DNA of 17,916 nucleotides from CAZXCQ01 sp964639275 (GCA_964639275.1 CAZXCQ010000119.1:1-17916), one strand, 5' to 3'. Positions 1 to 7,948 are shown, counted from the stretch's first letter. Numbers and translations: made by a program. The notes: a model not told the origin generated them from the letters alone.

Positions 1-70
1 CCACCCCTTAGGGCTATTGGGTTGGTTTCCGATACGCCATTTTGTGACGGCCGCTTGGCCATGTCATTTG

Positions 71-143
71 GAGGCATGTGGAAGAAAAAAAGACCCCCAT
101 GCCACACCACAATCGTTTTATCCCCGGGTTTTTGAGAAGTTAC
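71..143. repeat. R2 intergenic repeat, copy 1
   Basis: This 73-bp stretch begins GAGGCATGTGGAAG and ends GGTTTTTGAGAAGTTAC. It recurs in inverted orientation at 17816-17888, with the same A-rich run, the same ATGCCAC-CCACAAT core and the same terminal sequence. A shorter copy at 9309-9372 shares the terminal sequence. It does not code for a recognisable product. It is a short palindromic intergenic repeat family, possibly a non-autonomous mobile element, although no transposase is seen. The first 70 bases of the window show nothing recognisable. Confidence 0.8.
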
Positions 144-211
144 GACTGATTTTATATCACCCTTAAAGAATGTGTATTTTTGGGTCATAGCTATGAAGTG
201 GAGATGGGGTT

Positions 212-841
212 ATGATTCAATTGCAGTTTCTGGCACATGTGGATGAGGAAAGGTGCACCGGATGCAAACAGTGTGAGCGCATTTGCCCCTCCGGCGCAAT
301 TGAGATGGTGGATAAGAGGGCAAGGGTTGATGGTGATCGGTGTATTGATTGTCAACGGTGCATCGACCTGTGCAAAAAGGAAAATGCGGTCGCCCGGCTC
401 CCCCGTTCTGAAGAGGTCATGAGATATGTAGACCATAAGGATGTGGACCAGGAAAGGCTTGGAGCGCTTTGCGAAAAGGCCGGCCTCCTTTCTGACCTGC
501 CGATCTGCGGATGCAGCCGTACCACGGGAAAAGAGGCCGTTGCCGCCATCTTGAAAGGTGCAAAGACCCCTGAGGATCTTTGTGCTATGACCGGTCTTCG
601 CTCCGGGTGCGGCATTTATTGTATGACAAAGATTTTCCAGGTGTTTGAGGCCTGTGGAATTGATTTGGAGGAACCCAAAGATCGACGGTGGATCAAACTG
701 ACTATCTCCCTTGACGATCTCCCTGAGGAGATGGTCGCCCGGATTGACCGAATCTCCCCCCAGTATCATATTGGAGAAGACTGGAAAAGGCTGAAGCAAA
801 GATCTGCCGCTCCCGTGGCAAAAGGAGGTCCCCATGTTTAG
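212..841 (+). CDS. Ferredoxin / BFD-like iron-sulfur protein
   Basis: This is a 209-residue soluble electron-transfer protein. The N-terminus carries two 4Fe-4S motifs, C15-x2-C18-x2-C21-x3-C25-P and C44-x2-C47-x2-C50-x3-C54. A BFD-like [2Fe-2S] domain follows, with C99-x-C101, 31 residues, then C133-x3-C137. The last 60 residues have no cysteine motif and are not recognised. The ATG at 212 has GGAG eight bases upstream. The gene overlaps the next one by 8 bp, so the two are probably translationally coupled and the protein probably passes electrons to, or holds clusters for, its partner. The domains are seen directly; the redox partner is inferred. In other proteins BFD-like domains act as electron relays or iron-sulfur scaffolds, so either role is possible. 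Confidence 0.88.
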   Translation: MIQLQFLAHVDEERCTGCKQCERICPSGAIEMVDKRARVDGDRCIDCQRCIDLCKKENAVARLPRSEEVMRYVDHKDVDQERLGALCEKAGLLSDLPICGCSRTTGKEAVAAILKGAKTPEDLCAMTGLRSGCGIYCMTKIFQVFEACGIDLEEPKDRRWIKLTISLDDLPEEMVARIDRISPQYHIGEDWKRLKQRSAAPVAKGGPHV

Positions 842-2240
842 ACCGGCAGTCAACCCCCCGGAACTAATGAAGTCCGTCTATGGCCCCAAACCCAAAGAGA
901 GGGCGGTAGACTTACTGGACATGGTCTCTGTGTCGGTGGGTGATCTTTTCCCTGACATCACTGATCGAATATATGTGGATGGTGATGATCTCTCCGCAAT
1001 TGAAAGGGCTACAGATCAGGCGCTATCTCTTGTCGATATGGGAATGATCAGGCCCGGTGATACGGTCAAGCTGCTGAGTTCCGAGCATGGTTTCAGCATA
1101 ATGGGCGGGAGACCCTATGCACGGATGCTCGAAGCCATCAAGAACAACATTCAGACCAGGACTCGCTGCCAGGATGTTCGCCTGATGGTGGGAGCCTATA
1201 AGGGGTTTCGGGAAGCGGATGAGGTCATCGCACACCATGACCTCACGCGGGTATTTGACGGAAAGGTATACGGATATGGCCCCTATGACAAAGATATGCC
1301 CATTGAGACGGAGATCGGAACCGTTTACGGGATAAGGAAACTGTTCGATGGGGACTGGTTTGTTCACTCTTACTATGATGATCCCCGCGAGATGTACTAT
1401 CATCGTCTGATCGACAGGGCATTCAAGTCATTTGTCATGTCCTACGTGCGTTTTGAGACGCGCTCGGTTTATCATATGAATTTTGGAAACCGCTCCTCAA
1501 ATTTTCTGCCACGGGCCATTTTTAACGCGCCGTCCGTCCAGGAGCGCTACAGCTTTTCCTGCTTTCTCAGGACGTCTCCGGCAGGAATTCTGTCCGTAGA
1601 TGCCGACAATGATCTTTCGGGGCTCAACGAACGGATTACCGTCAGTCATCTGAAAAGGTACGGAAAAATGATGCGGCTTTTTAATGAGATCGATGAGTGT
1701 ATTGCCGTGCTGGATGGCTCAAGGTGGGGGTTTTATCTTCACGCCGGCGGCGTTATTTTTGGTGTCTTGATGAATGTGAAAGCCGACCCCTTTGACCTGT
1801 CCAATCATAAGGCCCTGGGCGGTCTAAAAAGGAATGAAAAGGGAGAGCTTGTTCCCAGGCTTATCAATCCGGCCATCAAGGTGATCGTCATGAATCAGGC
1901 CTGGCCCGGGATTAACTACCTGGGGTTGGAAGACACCCCCATTGTGATGGTCGGCGAAGATCATATGGATATGTGGAAGGCGGATCATTGTAACCCGCTG
2001 ATCGCTCAGGTTGCCCAGGGAGCGACGGATCTAAAGCAGGCGATGGGCATGGCCTATGATATCGGGATGACCGATAAGGTTATCATCTTTGATGGGTCTT
2101 TCGGTCACATCAATTGCAGTCCATCCATGGCCCGGCTTTTGATGGAGAAGGCACCTGAAGTTGGCCGGAAGGTCGATCAAGAGCTCTTGCCCTTGTGGCT
2201 TGAGCAAAGGGGAATAGATCGGCAAGCCGCACGCGCTTGA
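834..2240 (+). CDS. Divergent LarA-like (lactate racemase-like) protein
   Basis: This 468-residue protein shows no signal peptide or membrane segment. I do not recognise it with certainty, but its layout resembles LarA. A segment near 76-121 (GDTVKLLSSEH ... DVRLMVGAYKG) parallels the N-terminal LarA strand that leads to the GTHRP loop. The end (KQAMGMAYDIG-TDKVIIFDG, about 401-421) parallels the LarA C-terminal TLDEAMEKAYA...KVTVIPDG pattern. The catalytic histidine of the GTHRP loop appears to be replaced (G120-A-Y-K-G) and the LarA nickel-cofactor lysine region reads G218-N-R-S-S, without lysine. A nickel-pincer racemase activity is therefore unlikely, and substrate and reaction are unknown. 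The start ATG has AAAGGAGG eight bases upstream and overlaps the iron-sulfur gene, so the two proteins probably form a redox pair. The LarA link is an inference from pattern only. Confidence 0.6.
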   Translation: MFRPAVNPPELMKSVYGPKPKERAVDLLDMVSVSVGDLFPDITDRIYVDGDDLSAIERATDQALSLVDMGMIRPGDTVKLLSSEHGFSIMGGRPYARMLEAIKNNIQTRTRCQDVRLMVGAYKGFREADEVIAHHDLTRVFDGKVYGYGPYDKDMPIETEIGTVYGIRKLFDGDWFVHSYYDDPREMYYHRLIDRAFKSFVMSYVRFETRSVYHMNFGNRSSNFLPRAIFNAPSVQERYSFSCFLRTSPAGILSVDADNDLSGLNERITVSHLKRYGKMMRLFNEIDECIAVLDGSRWGFYLHAGGVIFGVLMNVKADPFDLSNHKALGGLKRNEKGELVPRLINPAIKVIVMNQAWPGINYLGLEDTPIVMVGEDHMDMWKADHCNPLIAQVAQGATDLKQAMGMAYDIGMTDKVIIFDGSFGHINCSPSMARLLMEKAPEVGRKVDQELLPLWLEQRGIDRQAARA

Positions 2241-2363
2241 CCCCGGCTGCGCAGGCCCACGTTACCCACCGCCTGGAATCCAGGGGCAAGCATTTTATAG
2301 ATCTCGTCCAATCTTCTTTGTATCAATTTGGTTTGATGTAGAAATCCACGTCCTACGAACGTG

Positions 2364-2397
2364 CTCAGAGACGAGGGGTTAACGCGATACCACCCCC
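2364..2397 (-). promoter_or_regulatory. Orphan T-box-like sequence on the minus strand
   Basis: Read on the minus strand this contains GGGTGGTATCGCG followed by CCCCTCGTCTCTGAG. It closely matches the conserved T-box antiterminator consensus (GGGTGGTACCGCG) and the usual start of the adjoining terminator stem. No minus-strand gene lies downstream, a matching 3-prime terminator arm is missing, and the stem I region would fall inside the next gene. It is therefore either a relic or a chance match. Confidence 0.3.
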
Positions 2398-2416
2398 TTT
2401 ACGGGTGGATTTTTTA
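2390..2416 (+). terminator. Intrinsic terminator-like hairpin
   Basis: CCACCC pairs with GGGTGG across a seven-base loop and is followed by ATTTTTTA. It lies 150 bp after the LarA-like gene and 61 bp before the thiamine-diphosphate enzyme gene. It could end the upstream operon or act as an attenuator for the downstream gene, because an upstream GGGGT at 2375-2379 could compete for its 5-prime arm. Confidence 0.65.
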
Positions 2417-2476
2417 TGGGGCCATGGCTGGTGTCTTTTGAGTTTGGGCAGGTAATTCAGTTAGGAGATAAGTCTT

Positions 2477-4204
2477 ATGGAAAAGTATAGAGTCACGGAG
2501 GCCTTTGTAGAGGTTCTAAATGCCAATGGTGTGGAAGACATCTTCTTTAATCCGGGAGGTGAGCAGGCACCCATGCTGGCCACCATCGCCAAATTCAGGT
2601 CATCGGATAAGCGTGCCCCCAGACTCGTGCTTTGCCTTGACGAATCGGTCGCGCTTACTGCTGCACACGGTCACTATATGATCTCAGGGAAGCCACAGGT
2701 GGTTCTGGTGCATGCTGAACTGGGTACTCTGCAAGTGGGGGGAGCCCTGCACAATGCACAGTGGGGGCGAATACCCGTCATCCTGTGGGCCGGGTTAGCA
2801 GCCCCGGCCCAGCGGGTAGACTGGATGAAAGAGCCGTATGACCAGGGCAAAATGGTGCGCAATTGCGTCAAGTGGGACCATACGATACAAATGGATGAAG
2901 ATATCCATGATATTTTTCAGCAGGCCTTCCAGACCGCCTTGACCGAGCCTCGTGGACCGGTCTATCTATGTTATCCCAGAGAAATCCTTACAGAAGAGAT
3001 AGACAGGATCAAGATCACACCGGCAGCCGCGGTTTCAGCATCGACAATGCCAACGACCACTGTTGACAGTCTTGACCAGGTCGCCAAGACATTGATTGAG
3101 GCGGAAAACCCCCTCATCGTGGTTGGTTACACCGGCAGATATCCCGAATCGGTGACATCACTGGTCGAGCTGGCAGAGACCCTGTGCGCACCGGTCCTTA
3201 CGAGCCAGGTGTGGATGAATTTCCCCACCTTGCACCCCCTGTGCGCTGGAATCGAACAGATCCTTGGCAGCAGGAAGGCGAATCCCTATATCAGCGATGC
3301 CGATGTTATTTTGGTGATTGACTATGATATCGCGTATGCACTGGCACCGGGTTTACCAGGGGCGGATGCCAGGATCATCCATATCGACGTTGACCCCCTG
3401 ACACAAGGCAGGCCTCTGTGGGGCCGGGGTGCTGATCTTTACATTGATGCTGACTCGCGAGAGGCCATACCCGCTCTGAGTAAGGCAATCCGCCGCAAAT
3501 TGACACCGGAGAAGACCGCGAAATTCCGCGAGCGTTTCAACCAGCTTCAGAGTGCGCATAAAAAGCAACGAAATGAGTGGCACGATCTGGCTCTAAGCAG
3601 GGCTGGTCAGAAGCCGATCTCTCCGGACTGGCTCTGCCGTTGCATCGCCGAAATTATAGATGAGGATACGATAGTATTAAATCACACGATAAGTGAATCG
3701 ACGTCGGTGACAGAACAAATAGACCGCACAAGGCCAGGGACTCTGTTGGGTTGCGCGGCCGGTTCTATACAGTGGGCGCCGGGGGCAGCGCTGGGGGCAA
3801 AAATAGCTGCCCCCGACAAGACCGTAGTCAGTCTGATGACGGATGGCGGCTTTGTATGGGGTTGCCCGGTGTCCACCCTCTGGTCTGCCGGTTCTTACCA
3901 GGCCCCTTTTTTGTCGGTCATATTTAACAACCAGTCATACGGTTTTATCAAGCTGCTTGTCGAGAGGTTCTATGGCGAGGGCAGTCTTTCAGAGAAGGCG
4001 GCATTTGAGGCCGGGGTGGACATCGTACCACCGCCCGACTATGCCGCTGTTGCCCGGGCCTGTGGCGCCTATGGGCGGAGGGTGGAAGACCCTGCTGATG
4101 TCTTGCCGGTCCTGAAAGAGGCCATTGACCAAGTCCGCAGCGGGAGACCCGCCGTGGTGGATGTCATGCTGGAAAAAGAGGTCTTTTCGGTAACATCTCA
4201 ATAA
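2477..4204 (+). CDS. Thiamine-diphosphate enzyme, acetolactate synthase-like
   Basis: This 575-residue protein has the three-domain layout of the acetolactate synthase / benzoylformate decarboxylase / pyruvate decarboxylase superfamily. The N-terminal pyrimidine-binding domain holds the expected catalytic glutamate, E56, in LCLDES. A middle domain spans about 195-330. The C-terminal domain holds the thiamine-diphosphate motif at T455-D456-G457 followed by N484-N485; the first glycine of the usual GDG is a threonine. The length is normal for the family. The ATG has AGGAG nine bases upstream. No small regulatory subunit gene lies nearby, so biosynthetic acetolactate synthase is doubtful. A 2-keto-acid decarboxylase or carboligase is as likely, which would fit the aminotransferase gene converging on it. 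The last codons lie in a repeat-like GTAACATCTCAA. The superfamily is certain; the substrate is unknown. Confidence 0.9.
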   Translation: MEKYRVTEAFVEVLNANGVEDIFFNPGGEQAPMLATIAKFRSSDKRAPRLVLCLDESVALTAAHGHYMISGKPQVVLVHAELGTLQVGGALHNAQWGRIPVILWAGLAAPAQRVDWMKEPYDQGKMVRNCVKWDHTIQMDEDIHDIFQQAFQTALTEPRGPVYLCYPREILTEEIDRIKITPAAAVSASTMPTTTVDSLDQVAKTLIEAENPLIVVGYTGRYPESVTSLVELAETLCAPVLTSQVWMNFPTLHPLCAGIEQILGSRKANPYISDADVILVIDYDIAYALAPGLPGADARIIHIDVDPLTQGRPLWGRGADLYIDADSREAIPALSKAIRRKLTPEKTAKFRERFNQLQSAHKKQRNEWHDLALSRAGQKPISPDWLCRCIAEIIDEDTIVLNHTISESTSVTEQIDRTRPGTLLGCAAGSIQWAPGAALGAKIAAPDKTVVSLMTDGGFVWGCPVSTLWSAGSYQAPFLSVIFNNQSYGFIKLLVERFYGEGSLSEKAAFEAGVDIVPPPDYAAVARACGAYGRRVEDPADVLPVLKEAIDQVRSGRPAVVDVMLEKEVFSVTSQ

Positions 4205-4218
4205 GTATTAGTCCCCCC

Positions 4219-4312
4219 GTAACACTTTAGCCGTTTGAAACCCGGGCAATGGGGATTCCGAACCCCCATTGCCCTGTCGAATTGTCAGTTTTGAAAAAGA
4301 CTAACCTGTTAC
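4219..4312. repeat. R1 intergenic repeat, copy A
   Basis: The element starts GTAACACTTTAGCCG and ends GACTAACCTGTTAC around a hairpin whose 11-bp perfect arms are at 4244-4254 and 4264-4274. It fills the space between two convergent genes and may act as a bidirectional terminator, although no T tract follows the stem. Its right end overlaps the aminotransferase stop codon. Confidence 0.82.
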
Positions 4313-5505
4313 GTGCCCCCGGCTTTCTCGCTCAACCTCTCTGTAAATCCCCTGTATCGTTTCAAACCCTCCCTCAGGGTTTCACGATCGGTCACATACG
4401 CGATCCTGACACGATTATCAAAAAACCCGTGATCTCCTGACGAAAGCTTTGTCAAAGGCAAGACACAGACCCCTTGCTCTTTGAGGAGTCTCTCTGCGAA
4501 GACCTCAGAATTTACGGGTGTTTTGGGGGCTGCATAGAAGGCACCGCCAGGCTCGTAGCCCAACATATCCCCCAGGATCTCCTTTACCATCTCCCGCCTC
4601 TTTTTGAATTCCCCAACCATCTCCTTTTCCCAGGTCCTCGTTTCAGGGTTCATCAGCGCCTCAATAATCCCATATTGGGTCGGCGTGTTGACGCTTGAGG
4701 AGGCCTGACCTGTTACCTTTGCAACCTGGTTGGCAACATCACTCAATTCATCGGGGAACAATACAAACCCGAGCCGCAATCCTGTTCCGGCCCACGCCTT
4801 TGAAACCCCACTCAATATGATGGTTCCTTCGGGGTAAAAATGGGCGATGCTCTTAAATTCTGAGTCATAGCAGTGCAGCCAGTAGATCTCATCTGTGAGA
4901 ACCAGGACATTGTACTTTCTGGCGAGATCGGCAATGGCGACCAGTTCCTCCACAGTCGCCTTGTAACCTGTCGGATTATCAGGGTCAGTAAGGACGATCG
5001 CCTTTGGCCCTTGTCTTAACGCGTCATCGAGATAATCGAGTCTGTAACTCAAATTGTCCTTGTCTCTCGGGACAAAGATGTTCAGGCCATCAAAAAAACT
5101 GACGTGTTCCCCATAAGATTCCCAGTGCGGATCAAAGACAACGAATTTGTCTCCCTTTTCAACAATGGTTGCCATGAGCTTGAAAATGGTGTCTTTTGGA
5201 CCCGAGGTAACAACGACATTACTCACGTCAAAACTCAGACCCAGTTCGGCATCATAATAGTGGGCAATGGCCTCCCTTAATTCAGCGAGGCCGGCCTGGT
5301 GCGTGTAGCATGTCTTCTCTTCGTCGATTGCCCGTTTTATGGCCGCAGCAACATTTGGCGGAATGGTAAAGTCCGGTTCACCGATATGAAACTCAAAGAC
5401 CTTCTTGCCCTGTCTCTGAAGCGCTGTAACTCGCGCCAGAAGGGCAAGGGTGGGTGATTCGGCCATTGATATGGCCCTTTTTGCGATCAATTCCGTATTC
5501 TTCAT
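4309..5505 (-). CDS. Class I/II pyridoxal-phosphate aminotransferase
   Basis: This 398-residue protein is a fold-type I aminotransferase of the aspartate/aromatic aminotransferase group and should transfer an amino group between an amino acid and a 2-keto acid in the cytoplasm. The key residues are present: N177 in DNPTG, D205 and Y208 in DEIY, the Schiff-base lysine K236 in SGVSK, R244, and the carboxylate-binding R367 in VRIAY. The length is typical. The ATG is preceded by AGAGGGAT on the minus strand. The TAA stop lies inside the end of an R1 repeat, so the last residues (EKAGGT) may be partly altered by insertion. The gene stands alone between repeats and converges on the thiamine-diphosphate enzyme gene. 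Amino-donor specificity cannot be read from the sequence, so no gene symbol is given. Confidence 0.93.
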   Translation of the reverse strand: MKNTELIAKRAISMAESPTLALLARVTALQRQGKKVFEFHIGEPDFTIPPNVAAAIKRAIDEEKTCYTHQAGLAELREAIAHYYDAELGLSFDVSNVVVTSGPKDTIFKLMATIVEKGDKFVVFDPHWESYGEHVSFFDGLNIFVPRDKDNLSYRLDYLDDALRQGPKAIVLTDPDNPTGYKATVEELVAIADLARKYNVLVLTDEIYWLHCYDSEFKSIAHFYPEGTIILSGVSKAWAGTGLRLGFVLFPDELSDVANQVAKVTGQASSSVNTPTQYGIIEALMNPETRTWEKEMVGEFKKRREMVKEILGDMLGYEPGGAFYAAPKTPVNSEVFAERLLKEQGVCVLPLTKLSSGDHGFFDNRVRIAYVTDRETLREGLKRYRGFTERLSEKAGGT

Positions 5506-5524
5506 CGCTTATCCCTCTGTTTTG

Positions 5525-5610
5525 GTATCAATTCAGCCATTTTGGAACACTTTAGCCTTTTGAAAGCCGGGGAATGAGGATGCCAGTCTTGAAAAAGGCC
5601 AAATTGATAC
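5525..5610. repeat. R1 intergenic repeat, copy B
   Basis: The ends are GTATCAATTCAGCC on the left and GGCCAAATTGATAC on the right, an imperfect inverted repeat. Inside, GAACACTTTAGCC and TTGAAAGCCGGG match the left half of the other R1 copies, but the central hairpin is degraded. It lies 20 bp upstream of the aminotransferase start and so probably overlaps that gene's promoter region. Confidence 0.75.
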
Positions 5611-5652
5611 GCATGATCAAACCTGGCCGAGAGGCATCTTCTTTTTCGTAGC

Positions 5653-5877
5653 CGTTCACGGGTTCAAAGGTTCAGGGGTTCAAGGTTGTATTCTTGTCCC
5701 CGGATTCCATTTCGGACGCGTATTCACGTGAGAAGCGCCCGGATTCATCATTCCCAACCTGAAAATTGGCGGCGCATTGGCAAGCATGTGGCAAAGCCAG
5801 CATGTTTTGCGAGGACTTCGGGTCTTCAATTTTGTCCTTGTCCCCAACCCTGAACGTTGAACCCTGAACCTGTGAAC
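5653..5877. repeat. R3 inverted GGTTCA-rich repeat pair
   Basis: The block at 5653-5688 and the block at 5844-5877 are imperfect reverse complements, starting CGTTCAC-GGTTCA and built from GGTTCA/GGGTTCA units. They enclose about 155 bp in which CTTGTCCCC also occurs twice (once near each block) and a small TGGC-AAA-GCCA hairpin is present. No gene is visible in the 413 bp between the aminotransferase and the transporter. Confidence 0.7.
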
Positions 5878-5918
5878 GCTTACTCTTTTTCTTAGTAGCA
5901 GAGAACGGGTATAGGGTC

Positions 5919-7142
5919 TTATCTCCCGTAAGCCTGTAGCGGCTGGAGCATCGTGATCAAGACAATGCCGATCACGGCCAGTGCGCTAACCCCGAGAAAG
6001 ACGATCTGGTAGCTTCCGGTCACATCAAAGATCCTTCCGGCCAGCAATGGGCCGATCGCCCCACCGGTTGTGCCGCAGAACATGACGATACCAAACAGGG
6101 CGCCGTGCGAGCCGATGCCAAATAGCTCGGCCACCGTTGGGGACACCACTGTAAAGAAGCCGCCGTGGGCAAAGCCGTAGATCACGGCGAAGACAAACAG
6201 CATCCACGATTCCCTGGCCACCTGCAGCCAGATAGAACCACAGAGCAGCACCATCAGGCAGATCATCAGCGAGCGCTTGCCGCCTATCCGGTCGTTCATC
6301 GTGCCCATCACAAACCGTCCCAGCATGCTGACGCCTCCGATCGTTGAGAGGACGCCTGCCGCGGCCGCCGGGTGCAGGCCCAGATCTGTGGCGTGCGGGA
6401 CGATGTGGACGATAACCGTCAGCATGCACAAAAGGGTAATGAACTCGGCCACGCAGATGGTCCAGAATTGCCGCGTCTGAATGGCCTTCTTAAGGGATAC
6501 ACCCCGCTCTGTGAATCGGGTCCCGTTGCCACGGGGCTCATCTCTCCGACCATCGGGCAGAAGACCCATGGCCTGTGGATCCCGGCGCAGGACCTGGGCA
6601 ACGGCCACCAGCGTGACCAGGACCACGACCCCGATGATAACATAGGAATTCCGCCAGCCGTAGGCCGCGATGAGCCCCGTGGCAATAAGCGGCCCCACGA
6701 GTTGGCCCGATCCCGTACCGATCTTTACGATCCCGGACATCATGCCCCGGCGTCGCACAAACCAGCGTGCCACCGTGGAGAGGGTCACGACGTCATGGGT
6801 GCTCAAACCGACACCAACCAGCACTCCGTAGAGGAGGTAGAGCTGCCAGGGCACCTGCAGGCCGGACATAACCAGGTATCCCAGCCCAAGCGAGATGCCG
6901 GAAATCGCGATGAGAATCCTCGGCCCTATCCTGTCGTTGAGCCTCCCGGCAAGGATCCCGGTTGCCCCCAGGACCAGGAAGGCCAATGACGATGCACCCG
7001 ATATGGTTGCCCGCGACCAGCCGAATTCGGCTTGAAACTCCTTGAAAAAGACCCCGTAGGTGAACATCGCCCCGATGCTCACCGCCTGGATGACGAAGCC
7101 GGCACCCACCATATTGTAGCCATAGAAGTACCTTGTTTTCAC
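5919..7142 (-). CDS. MFS transporter, probable organic-acid carrier
   Basis: This 407-residue integral membrane protein has about twelve hydrophobic segments in two halves. The first half has the loop 2-3 signature G66-R-L-N-D-R-x-G73 and the second half repeats it near residue 285 as MNDRIGGK. A basic charged loop near 215-235 separates the halves. The N-terminal YFYGYNMVGAGF pattern and overall look are those of the oxalate/formate antiporter and monocarboxylate porter branch, so a carboxylate is a reasonable but unproven substrate. The start codon is GTG, with AGAGAG upstream. It follows the Crp-type regulator by 104 bp on the same strand and may be its target or in the same operon. It ends near R3 repeats without a convincing terminator. 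Confidence 0.88.
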   Translation of the reverse strand: MKTRYFYGYNMVGAGFVIQAVSIGAMFTYGVFFKEFQAEFGWSRATISGASSLAFLVLGATGILAGRLNDRIGPRILIAISGISLGLGYLVMSGLQVPWQLYLLYGVLVGVGLSTHDVVTLSTVARWFVRRRGMMSGIVKIGTGSGQLVGPLIATGLIAAYGWRNSYVIIGVVVLVTLVAVAQVLRRDPQAMGLLPDGRRDEPRGNGTRFTERGVSLKKAIQTRQFWTICVAEFITLLCMLTVIVHIVPHATDLGLHPAAAAGVLSTIGGVSMLGRFVMGTMNDRIGGKRSLMICLMVLLCGSIWLQVARESWMLFVFAVIYGFAHGGFFTVVSPTVAELFGIGSHGALFGIVMFCGTTGGAIGPLLAGRIFDVTGSYQIVFLGVSALAVIGIVLITMLQPLQAYGR

Positions 7143-7246
7143 GCTGACTCTCTGGTTCCCATCCGGAAATGGCCCTTTTCTCTATAGGGCGCATGCTCCA
7201 TCCCTCAGGCACGCGAGCGGAGCCTGAGGCCCGAAAGCCCATGACT

Positions 7247-7930
7247 TTAAAGTCGTGTTTCACCCTCGGCGAGCTTCTTGAGCCCTGGTAGATCCAGGAT
7301 CTTGATCCGGGGGCCCCTGGATTCTATCAGTCCACTATTGCCCATTCTGCCCAGGACACGCGACAGGGTCTCCGGGATCGTCCCCAAGATACTGGCCAGC
7401 TGGCCCTTGGAGATGTCGAGCGCCAGTTCTCCGGAACACTCCCCCGATTCGCTCAGGTAAAGGAGATATGCAGCCAGACGGGCAGGGACCTCCTTCAGGG
7501 AGAGGTCTTCAATGAGGGATGTAAACCGCCGAAGTCTCCGGGATAGGACTGCCAGGAGATTCAGGGCAAGCTCAGGATTTTTTTTGATCAACCCACTAAA
7601 ATCCTCTTTCGGGAAGAAAAAGACCCGGCCTTTCTCCAGGGCCTCTGCGTTTGCAGGAAACTGTCGTCCTTCAAAGACCGGAACCTCTCCGAAGGGCTCT
7701 CCAGGGCCAAAGATGTGAAGCGTTTGCTCCTTCCCTTCCCAGGAGACCTTGAATATCTTTATCCTCCCGGAAATGACCACATAAAACCCTCTCCCCTCAT
7801 CCCCCTCGGAGAATATGATCTCTCCCCGCTCGACCTTCTGATCCTCAACGATCATGGAGATATCCAAAAGCTGGGCCTCGGGAAGTCCTTCAAAAAGCGG
7901 AATCGATGAAATGTGCTCAACAATATCCAT
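7247..7930 (-). CDS. Crp/Fnr family transcription regulator
   Basis: This 227-residue regulator has an N-terminal cyclic-nucleotide-binding-like beta roll (about 12-115), a long dimer helix (about 118-145) and a C-terminal winged helix-turn-helix (about 172-212) with the recognition segment GTIPETLSRVLGRM. It has a single cysteine (C165), so it cannot carry the Fnr 4Fe-4S cluster. The Arg-Ser pair that binds cAMP phosphate in Crp is not conserved, since the region reads EGRQFPANAEA. The signal is therefore unknown; HcpR-like NO regulators of sulfate reducers are one possibility on overall look. The ATG is 18 bp after the amidohydrolase stop. The SD AAGGAG overlaps that stop codon, with a rather long 14-base spacing. 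Likely targets are the transporter and amidohydrolase genes on either side. Confidence 0.9.
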   Translation of the reverse strand: MDIVEHISSIPLFEGLPEAQLLDISMIVEDQKVERGEIIFSEGDEGRGFYVVISGRIKIFKVSWEGKEQTLHIFGPGEPFGEVPVFEGRQFPANAEALEKGRVFFFPKEDFSGLIKKNPELALNLLAVLSRRLRRFTSLIEDLSLKEVPARLAAYLLYLSESGECSGELALDISKGQLASILGTIPETLSRVLGRMGNSGLIESRGPRIKILDLPGLKKLAEGETRL

Positions 7931-7948
7931 TGCCTTAGGCCAGTCTCC

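Noticed and set aside
191..853. Long antisense reading frame opposite the iron-sulfur gene
   Set aside because: The sense strand has clear cysteine cluster motifs, a ribosome-binding site and operon overlap. The antisense product matches nothing recognisable.
834..2240. Genuine lactate racemase (larA)
   Set aside because: The loop histidine and cofactor lysine expected in LarA are not found in the corresponding segments, and no larB/C/E maturation genes are present, so the symbol is not given.
6372..6989. 205-codon plus-strand frame opposite the MFS transporter
   Set aside because: The product is rich in Gly, His, Pro and Asp and looks like the complement of a membrane protein. The minus-strand frame has MFS motifs.
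6793..7263. 156-codon minus-strand frame overlapping the transporter start
   Set aside because: It is the transporter sequence read in another frame. The MFS N-terminus is intact from the GTG at 7142.
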